From contig JAOZSS010000001.1 of NCBI GenBank assembly GCA_029939545.1, positions 4,747 through 39,239 on the forward strand: 34,493 nucleotides of DNA, written 5' to 3'. The notes below the pieces were generated by a model. It was not told the DNA's origin and searched no databases. It saw only the letters and a program-made list of their open reading frames with translations. The position numbers were made by a program, and so were the translations under genes. Origin of the DNA: Kiritimatiellia bacterium (GTDB lineage Bacteria > Verrucomicrobiota > Kiritimatiellia > UBA8416 > JABMPJ01). The stretch's first letter is position 1; every line of letters starts with the position of its first letter. Of the stretch, positions 9,071 through 14,311 are shown one piece after another.

Positions 9071-10577
9071 TGGCGACGTAGCCAGCTTGCATCGCAGCCT
9101 CCATGCGCCCGATCTCTTCCCCGGTGAGCATGCTGAAGTGCGATGAGCGCTTTCGCGCAGAGAGATGTCCGTTGTTCTGCAGGCAGAAACGGATAAACAG
9201 GTCGATCTTCTGGTCCGGTAGATCCACGATCTTCTGTATCGCCGACTTGGTACGATCGTAGTTCTCGATGAAGTTCAGTTCCTCTACCAGCTCTGTGCTG
9301 ACGGTTCGATCGATGAACCGGAAGAGGGCTTCGACCTGTAGGGTCATATCCTGGTAGGCGTACCACCGCTGAACATCGTTGGTTACAGTCATTTTGCCCT
9401 GGTTGTCCAGGCTGTACTCGACAAGGGCCATCAACGGCCTGGAGAACGCTTCCAGCGATGCATCGTATTCGGCGGGATTTTTCAACATTGCCGCCGACAC
9501 TGGAAGCATCACGCCAGCCGGGCTGAATCCACACCGCGCCAGTATATTGTGAATCAGGAATCGGTGTATTCGACCGTTGCCGTCCTCAAACGGATGAATG
9601 AAGACGAACCCGTAGGCCACCGTTGCTGCATGAACCACAGCGGGGACACCGCCGCTCTCCATTGCCTTGTGGGTACCGATAAGACCGGCCATCAACTCGG
9701 ACACTGTCTCTGGTTTTGGGCAAGCGTAATGCACTTTTTCGTGCTGCCAGGAAATCGATTCCCCGACGTAGTTCTGACTCGTCCTGTAGTCGCTGTCACG
9801 GAACCGTGGGTCCACGGTCCGGTTCTGCAGGTCGACAAGTCTTTCCTTGGTGCAGAAGTCCTCTTGCTCCGCCAACTGTAGTAGCGCGATGAATCGCTCC
9901 GTTCGCGAAGATGTCGGCTTGATATGCTCGATCTCGAATGACGACTTGGTTTCCTTGGTATAGAGGTAGCTCATCGCTCGCCTCAGCATCTCCGGCGAAT
10001 AGCGAGCCACAATTTCCCTGCAACGCTCGGCCAGGTTTCTGTCTTCAAGTCGGCGCAGTGTCTCCGTCCGCCGGACGACGGGACAGAAATGGCAGTTTCC
10101 TGAGAGATTGTTGTTCACCCTCTGTCGGCGCACCTGTGGAGCGGGTGCCAGAGTGTAGTATTGGTCTGCGGCAAGAAGGTCGACGTAGTTGCCCCTATTC
10201 AGATCGGGCAGAGGCAACAGATTGCCCGTCAGGAACTCATATAGGAACCAGACCCGACGAGCGTATTTGCCGAGAGGCTTCAACTGGATGTAGCTTACGA
10301 TTTCAGATGAATCAGCAACGGGAAAAAGAGTAGCCAGAATTCCAAGGTTGATGCCGTCGTATTTCAGCGCAAACTCGAGGTGATCCCCCAACGAATCGCC
10401 TGGCCAGTAGGATGGAGGATAGATATCTGTGACGACGGCGCCCGCCGCCTCAGTGCGATGCGTACCGGAAGTTGCCACGAACGAGATGTGCCAGTTTGGC
10501 ACTACCTCAAGTGCGTAGCGTTTGACCAGTTCACCGTAGCCGGCAGGACGAATGGTCTTCTGTGATTCGGTTGTCAT
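9051..10577 (-). CDS. Fic/DOC family protein (probable AMP-transferase)
   Basis: 508 residues starting at ATG 10577, with AGAAGGA about 11 bases upstream. The Fic core motif is intact as HPFEDGNGRIHRF at residues 328-340, with catalytic His328 and the anion-binding loop DGNGR. Before the core, KETKSSFEIEHIK (208-220) matches the S/TxxxE inhibitory-helix pattern, except that His follows Glu where Gly or Asn is usual. That suggests an intramolecular auto-inhibited class of Fic. The C-terminal part looks like a winged-helix segment (IVDLPDQKIDLFIRFCLQNNGHLSARKR...), as in many stand-alone Fic proteins. Fic enzymes usually transfer AMP from ATP to Ser, Thr or Tyr of a target protein. The N-terminal ~180 residues (including CHFC at 162-165) are less familiar. 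It lies between repeat copies A and B and is probably acquired. Confidence 0.9.
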   Translation of the reverse strand: MTTESQKTIRPAGYGELVKRYALEVVPNWHISFVATSGTHRTEAAGAVVTDIYPPSYWPGDSLGDHLEFALKYDGINLGILATLFPVADSSEIVSYIQLKPLGKYARRVWFLYEFLTGNLLPLPDLNRGNYVDLLAADQYYTLAPAPQVRRQRVNNNLSGNCHFCPVVRRTETLRRLEDRNLAERCREIVARYSPEMLRRAMSYLYTKETKSSFEIEHIKPTSSRTERFIALLQLAEQEDFCTKERLVDLQNRTVDPRFRDSDYRTSQNYVGESISWQHEKVHYACPKPETVSELMAGLIGTHKAMESGGVPAVVHAATVAYGFVFIHPFEDGNGRIHRFLIHNILARCGFSPAGVMLPVSAAMLKNPAEYDASLEAFSRPLMALVEYSLDNQGKMTVTNDVQRWYAYQDMTLQVEALFRFIDRTVSTELVEELNFIENYDRTKSAIQKIVDLPDQKIDLFIRFCLQNNGHLSARKRSSHFSMLTGEEIGRMEAAMQAGYVATTDENG

Positions 10578-10612
10578 GGCGCACCAGTCCTTCTGAATCG
10601 CTTACGACCACA

Positions 10613-10642
10613 AGAATACGTTTATATATGAGCACATGACAA
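10613..10642 (-). promoter_or_regulatory. Candidate sigma70-type promoter for the Fic gene
   Basis: On the minus strand, TTGTCA (complement of 10637-10642) and TATTCT (complement of 10613-10618) are separated by 18 bases. An AT-rich spacer lies ~35 bases upstream of the Fic start codon. It matches by consensus only. Confidence 0.4.
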
Positions 10643-10706
10643 GGAAAACGTTTACGTGCGAGCGTAATTGATGGATAACGTTCAGATGTTGATGCCTGAG
10701 GTCTAT

Positions 10707-10931
10707 GAAGTCCACCTCCTGCCGCCGGAGCTCGACTGGAAAGGCCCCGACGGCCTCGGCACCATCCGATTCGAGCAACGGCCCACCGACGACCCCCTGC
10801 ACCTGACCCTCATGCAGGAAGTCAACCTGAACCCAGCCGTCATCCGACCCGAAGCCTACCCCGTCCTCCTCGACCTCCACCAACAGCTCCAGCACCCGTC
10901 CGTTCGGACGATACTGGTGGAGCTGGAGTAA
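10707..10931 (+). pseudogene. Repeat copy B: orphan 3' fragment of a DUF3857/transglutaminase gene
   Basis: From about 10707 this segment encodes HLLPPELDWKGPDGLG... through ...RTILVELE and a stop. It is nearly identical to the C-terminus of the 4251-8051 protein. Only ten or so nucleotide sites differ before the stop; most are synonymous, and two of the amino-acid changes are Ile to Leu and Ile to Val. Similarity breaks off abruptly upstream. An ATG at 10668 is in frame and would give an 87-residue peptide, but there is no domain, signal peptide or convincing ribosome site. I therefore call it a gene fragment. The flank after its TAA does not match copy A as well as copy C's flank does. Confidence 0.8.
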
Positions 10932-11032
10932 GCCAAGGCATTCCTTTGCTCCAAAGGATTGATTGCTCAGTGTAAACACATAGGCGGCGAACTGCGTTGC
11001 ACTCTCACAGGAGGATGCACACTCTCGCGCTA

Positions 11033-11392
11033 TCATTTAGGTCGACGGATGCGCAGCTTAGTGTCTGTGGCCACCACAAGACACGCTGACCAGGCATCGA
11101 CACGTTCGGTCTGAAAAAGACCCAAGATTCGTGCCGTCAAGGCGTGAAGGCCGGGATCACGCAACCTTACCAGAAGAATACCGTGATGGTTACCGGGAAC
11201 GAAACGTCGGATATCGGAGAAGTCAAGATCCTGAGTGATCAGGAATCGGCCCGCTTCACTCGCGTATCGCCACACATCGTCATCATCATGCCCCGCTATG
11301 CCCTCTGAGATAACGGTATCGACATCATGGCCGAGATCTTCGATGGCCTCCTGGAGAGAAGCGGGAATATTCTCATCCAGTTTGATCTTCAT
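11033..11392 (-). CDS. DUF5615 PIN-like toxin candidate
   Basis: 119 residues starting at ATG 11392, within the last codons of the upstream DUF433 gene (ATGA overlap, 11389-11392). The frame continues open upstream in that overlap, but the MKIKLDENIP start is the family's normal one. The family's conserved acidic pattern is visible: LDENIP (residues 5-10), an Asp cluster GHDDDDVW near 35-42, and LITQDLDFSD near 53-62. These correspond to the metal-binding acidic residues of a PIN-like (Mut7-C related) nuclease fold. The DUF433-DUF5615 pairing with translational coupling is a recognised toxin-antitoxin-like arrangement, with DUF5615 the likely ribonuclease toxin. The gene appears intact. It lies between repeat copies B and C. 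Confidence 0.85.
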   Translation of the reverse strand: MKIKLDENIPASLQEAIEDLGHDVDTVISEGIAGHDDDDVWRYASEAGRFLITQDLDFSDIRRFVPGNHHGILLVRLRDPGLHALTARILGLFQTERVDAWSACLVVATDTKLRIRRPK

Positions 11393-11628
11393 GCGAAGGC
11401 CGGTAGTGCCGGAACCGGAATATCTTCTTCTGTAGTCCGAGCCGCAAAGGCAATGACGGCACGAACAGCTTCTTCGGTGAGAGTGGGGAAATCCACCAGG
11501 ATGTCTGCGACGGTACACCCTTCAGCCAGGCTGGCTAGAACTGTGCGCAGGGATACACGCGTCCCCGCGATAACGGGTTCGCCCCCACATAGCGATGGAT
11601 TTCGCACAATAAACTTCGCGTAGTTCAT
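11389..11628 (-). CDS. DUF433 antitoxin candidate
   Basis: 79 residues from ATG 11628 (MNYAKFIVRNPSLCGGEPVIAGTRVSL...). The CGGEPVIAGTRV core and the following helix (LAEGCTVADILVDFPTL) are the hallmark of the DUF433 family, a winged-helix-type DNA-binding fold. The strong purine run GGGGGAGG lies ~20 bases before this ATG, too far for a normal ribosome site, so a non-ATG start slightly upstream (for instance TTG 11664) cannot be excluded. The stop overlaps the DUF5615 start by four bases, implying a two-gene operon in which the antitoxin is made first and probably represses the pair. Confidence 0.85.
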   Translation of the reverse strand: MNYAKFIVRNPSLCGGEPVIAGTRVSLRTVLASLAEGCTVADILVDFPTLTEEAVRAVIAFAARTTEEDIPVPALPAFA

Positions 11629-11666
11629 GAGAATAGTTTCAATGACGAGTACCTCCCCCGTCAAGC

Positions 11667-11863
11667 CGATTCGAGGCGACTTGCGGCTTCACAACGGCCC
11701 ACCACATCGCACTCGTGCAGGATGTCGACCTCAACCCAGCCGTCATCCGCCCCGAAGCCTGTCCCGTCCTCCTCAACCTCCACCAACAGCTCCAGCACCC
11801 GTCCGTTCGGACCATCCTGGTGGAGCTGGAGTGACGGCAGATGTTCTTCCAAAGGACGGGTGG
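11667..11863 (+). pseudogene. Repeat copy C: decayed 3' fragment of the transglutaminase gene plus flank
   Basis: CGATTCGAG at 11667 matches the equivalent word in copies A and B. It is followed by a disrupted stretch with an insertion, then ACAACGGCCCACC, and then an in-frame tail encoding ALVQDVDLNPAVIRPEA and a Cys-for-Tyr and Asn-for-Asp variant of the family C-terminus, ending at TGA 11832-11834. The ~29 bases after the stop match those after copy A. This is the most degraded of the three copies. It starts only 38 bases upstream of the DUF433 ATG, in the opposite orientation. Confidence 0.85.
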
Positions 11864-12148
11864 GGCACTGCCGACAGTGGGCAGCTCGGGGGGCTGAGGA
11901 GGCGGGGCGGGAGAGGAGACGATGCTCCCGGTGTAGGGCGGCACTGCGCGCGGCTTACGTAAGGCTTACGTAAGACCCCGAACTCCACGCAAGCTATGCC
12001 GGGCACGTCGCACCTGTAGGGATGCTGGAGGTCTGAGGTCAAGACTCGATCACTCCGGCGCACCGAAGTGCGCCATTGCTTGCGTGTGAGCACGACGTTG
12101 GCAGAAAAGTGATTGGCGAGACGTACACAATTCGAGATACTGTACGTC
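11864..12148. other. Gene-free gap with tandem palindromes and a short heptamer repeat
   Basis: No convincing coding sequence. It contains a GC-rich stretch with TGTAGGGCGGCAC (11932-11944). It also holds two perfect 10-bp palindromes CTTACGTAAG at 11954-11963 and 11965-11974, separated by one G, and two 7-bp repeat units (GAGGTCT, GAGGTCA at 12028-12041). It precedes the DUF6364 antitoxin remnant. Confidence 0.7.
11954..11974. promoter_or_regulatory. Tandem CTTACGTAAG palindromes, operator-like
   Basis: Two identical, perfectly palindromic 10-mers start 11 bases apart, about one DNA turn, as expected of two adjacent dimer-binding sites on one face. They lie ~175 bases upstream of the toxin-antitoxin remnant. 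The regulator is unknown. Confidence 0.4.
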
Positions 12149-12381
12149 ATGAATACAAAACTGACATTAAGAATTGACATGTTTGTGCATCAGGCGAAGG
12201 CGCACGCCGCACGCCGCGGCAAGTCGGTTTCACAGATGTTTAGCGAATTTGTGGCGGCCCTGGCCTCGAGCAGACCTAAGCCTGCTCTTCCCCCGGTACA
12301 GGCTCCCTGGTGGGGATCATGAAGGGCCACCGGGTGTCAGAGAAGGACTACAAGAAACATCTTGGGAAGAAGTACTCTTGA
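12149..12381 (+). pseudogene. Frameshifted DUF6364-type antitoxin
   Basis: ATG 12149 opens MNTKLTLRIDMFVHQAKAHAA then RRGKSVSQMF, the ribbon-helix-helix-like start of DUF6364/VapB-type antitoxins. In this frame translation stops early at TGA 12320-12322 after ...PPVQAPWWGS. From about 12301 the next frame encodes GSLVGIMKGHRVSEKDYKKHL then GKKYS and TGA 12379-12381, which is the normal C-terminal toxin-binding tail of this family. A single lost base around 12296-12302 would explain the break. The corrected gene would overlap the PIN start (TTG 12378), the usual coupled arrangement. As it stands the product should not neutralise a toxin. Confidence 0.75.
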
Positions 12382-12494
12382 GAGTTCTGGTTGACACCAA
12401 CATCATTCTCGATGTGCTCCTTGACCGGAAGCCCTTCGTCGAGCACGCAACTCGGATCTTTGCGCTTGTCGAGAAATCCTGTCTTCTTCCTTGA
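12378..12494 (+). pseudogene. Truncated PIN-domain (VapC-like) toxin remnant
   Basis: From TTG 12378 the frame reads LRVLVDTNIILDVLLDRKPF then VEHATRIFALVEKSCLLP and stops. VDTNIILD carries the first catalytic Asp of the PIN domain, but the ~100 residues with the other acidic residues are missing, so it cannot be an active nuclease. After about 12475 the sequence becomes the reverse complement of the msrB 3' region, so the truncation looks like a deletion that joined the two convergent genes. Confidence 0.8.
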
Positions 12495-12957
12495 ACCCCA
12501 AGCTGGCGGAGTTGATGCAGTAGCGCTGGCCGGTGGGTTGGGGGCCGTCTTCGAAGACGTGGCCGAGGTGGCCGCCGCAGTTGGAGCAGAGCACTTCGGT
12601 GCGCCGCATGCCGACGCTGCTGTCGACACGCTCAGCTATGTTGGACGCATGTGAGGTCTGGTAGAAACTCGGCCAGCCGCAACCGGACTCATACTTCTCA
12701 CCGGACGCGAATAGTTCTGCCCCGCAACCGGCGCAGGTGTACGTGCCCGCCTGCTTGTTGTGCAGGAGCGCCCCGGTTCCGGCCCGTTCGGTGCCTGCCT
12801 TACGCAACACCCGATACTGCATAGGCGTCAGTTGCGCTTTCCATTCGGCGTCAGTCTTCTCAACATTCGTACCCATGGTCTTCTCCGCATTCTCAACCAC
12901 CGTTTGCCGACATGACACCAACATGGCCAATGAACAGATAGTGACGGCCGTCTTCAT
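12403..12957 (-). CDS. msrB: Lipoprotein peptide-methionine (R)-S-oxide reductase with an aberrant C-terminus
   Basis: Reduces methionine-R-sulfoxide in proteins. ATG 12957 follows GGGAGG by 5 bases; an upstream extension to 13119 is a shadow of rsmI. The 184-residue product has a lipoprotein signal (MKTAVTICSLAMLVSC, lipobox LVSC), so it should be anchored in the periplasm. The MsrB domain shows both zinc CxxC pairs (CAGC, CSNC), the GCGWPSF motif and the catalytic Cys in RYCINSASL. After SASLGF the usual family tail is replaced by ~28 basic residues (KEEDRISRQAQ...). These are encoded by the antisense strand of the truncated PIN gene, so the native 3' end is gone. The catalytic core is complete and activity is plausible. 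Confidence 0.9.
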   Translation of the reverse strand: MKTAVTICSLAMLVSCRQTVVENAEKTMGTNVEKTDAEWKAQLTPMQYRVLRKAGTERAGTGALLHNKQAGTYTCAGCGAELFASGEKYESGCGWPSFYQTSHASNIAERVDSSVGMRRTEVLCSNCGGHLGHVFEDGPQPTGQRYCINSASLGFKEEDRISRQAQRSELRARRRASGQGAHRE

Positions 12958-13003
12958 TTGTGCCTCCCGTCCCACTCTCCCACGTTCGCATCGTCTCACC
13001 TTC

Positions 13004-13705
13004 TCACTCACTCCCCACATCCCTCGCAAACTTCGGATTGTTGCCGGCAATGACGATGGTGACTTCGCCTTTGACTTTGCCCTCGGCGAACTGTTCAGCC
13101 AGGTCGGACAGGAAGCCACGCGAAACCCGTTCGAACTTTTTGGTCAGTTCGATACAGACCGCGGCCTCGCGATCGCCCAGCACGTCATGCGCCGCAGCGA
13201 GACACTTGCCGACACGGAATGGCGACTCAAACAAAACGAGCGTATGGGGCAAGTCCCGCTCGGTCTCGAAGAAGCGCTTCAGGGCGCCAGCCTTGCGCGG
13301 CGGAAAGCCTTTAAAGGTATAGCTGGAGGTGGAAAGCCCTGACACCACGAGGGCCACCGGCACGGACGAGGCGCCGGGAATCACCTGCAGCTCGAGGTCG
13401 CGCTCCACGGCGAGCCGGACGAGGCGGTATCCGGGATCGCTGATTCCGGGCATGCCGCCATCCGAACAGAGCGCAACGGTGTGGCCGTCCTCCAAGGCGC
13501 GCACGAGTCGTTGACCGGCCCGCTTCTCGTTCCCTTCGCGGTAGGAGATGAGTTCGGAGGGGCGGGGAATATCAAAATGCTGTAGCAGAATACGCGTCCG
13601 GCGCGTGTCTTCACAGGCAATCACGTCGGCCGCCGTGAGTGCTTCGACACCACGTCGGCTCATGTCATCCAGGTTGCCGATCGGTGTAGCTACAACATAG
13701 AGCAT
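13004..13705 (-). CDS. rsmI: 16S rRNA (cytidine-1402-2'-O)-methyltransferase
   Basis: Methylates the ribose of C1402 in the 16S rRNA decoding centre using S-adenosylmethionine. The 233-residue product begins LYVVATPIGNLDDMSRRGVE and carries CEDTRRT, CSDGGMPGISDPGY, the SAM-site IPGASSVPVALVVSGL, and ESPFRVGKCL, all hallmarks of the tetrapyrrole-methylase-fold RsmI family. It is slightly shorter than the ~280-residue family average because it lacks the extra C-terminal domain. ATG 13705 is preceded by AAGGAA. msrB begins 46 bases downstream on the same strand and may be co-transcribed. Confidence 0.95.
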   Translation of the reverse strand: MLYVVATPIGNLDDMSRRGVEALTAADVIACEDTRRTRILLQHFDIPRPSELISYREGNEKRAGQRLVRALEDGHTVALCSDGGMPGISDPGYRLVRLAVERDLELQVIPGASSVPVALVVSGLSTSSYTFKGFPPRKAGALKRFFETERDLPHTLVLFESPFRVGKCLAAAHDVLGDREAAVCIELTKKFERVSRGFLSDLAEQFAEGKVKGEVTIVIAGNNPKFARDVGSE

Positions 13706-13758
13706 ACTCAGTTTCCTTCCCTGGGGAAGTGGACGTTATGGGTAAGCTGATTCCGGCA

Positions 13759-14253
13759 TCATGGCGACTTGCGCTGTACGGCATCACGTAGCGTGTCAAC
13801 CGTTGTGCTGAAGCGGTCCACATTGCGTTCATCCAAGTCCATCAGTTCGCTATGCGCTTCCAGCAACGTCTCGGGCATGGGAACGGACTTCTCGATGAGG
13901 GGAATATCCTCCAGGTAGAACGGTACGGTGTCTACGCAGGGACGAATATCGAACGCGGTCTCAAACCCCATGTTTTCAAGCAGAATGTTGATATCTTCAC
14001 TCGTCGACAGAAGCGTCGGCTTGCGGTGGTGGTGTGCAATGAAACGACGTGCGATCTTGGCCAGCAGTCCCAAGATCGTGCTGTCGATATGCTCGGTCTT
14101 GCGCATATCGATGATGATGTCGGAGAGCGTCTGGTTGATCGACTCCTCAATGAACGCATCGAAGCGGCGACTCATGGTGAATGTAACGCGCCCGGTCAGC
14201 CTGATATGGCAGACCCCATCTTCAGTCGCTGTCTGTATATTGAATTCGCTCAC
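13759..14253 (-). CDS. STAS-domain anti-sigma-factor-antagonist-like protein
   Basis: 164 residues. Residues ~1-110 form a STAS domain: a GVCHIRLTGRVTF strand, then DIIIDMRKTEHIDSTILGLL, where Ser58 directly follows Asp57. That is the phosphorylation-site position of SpoIIAA/RsbV-type antagonists. A C-terminal extension (~50 residues, EKSVPMPETLLEAHSELMDL...) is helical and unusual for a minimal antagonist. The gene lies 58 bases downstream of the SpoIIE-type phosphatase gene on the same strand. This suggests that the phosphatase dephosphorylates this protein in a partner-switching circuit. No RsbW/SpoIIAB-type kinase or sigma factor is encoded in the window. Five 7-bp repeats lie in the gap between the two genes. 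Confidence 0.85.
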   Translation of the reverse strand: MSEFNIQTATEDGVCHIRLTGRVTFTMSRRFDAFIEESINQTLSDIIIDMRKTEHIDSTILGLLAKIARRFIAHHHRKPTLLSTSEDINILLENMGFETAFDIRPCVDTVPFYLEDIPLIEKSVPMPETLLEAHSELMDLDERNVDRFSTTVDTLRDAVQRKSP

Positions 14254-14271
14254 AACATCCTAAGAATAGAC

Positions 14272-14306
14272 GGTTCGAGGTTTAAGGTTCAAGGTTCAAG
14301 GTTCCT
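14272..14306. repeat. Five-unit degenerate 7-bp tandem repeat
   Basis: Consecutive heptamers GGTTCGA, GGTTTAA, GGTTCAA, GGTTCAA, GGTTCCT fill most of the gap between the phosphatase and STAS genes. Confidence 0.85.
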
Positions 14307-14311
14307 GGGTC

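Noticed and set aside
10668..10931. An 87-residue open frame covering copy B
   Set aside because: Its similarity to the transglutaminase tail starts abruptly in mid-protein and there is no ribosome site, signal peptide or complete domain, so it is treated as a gene fragment.
8052..12490. Integron-type cassette array or prophage
   Set aside because: No integrase, attC-like sites, phage structural genes or IS transposase were seen; only gene-tail repeats and toxin-type cargo are present.
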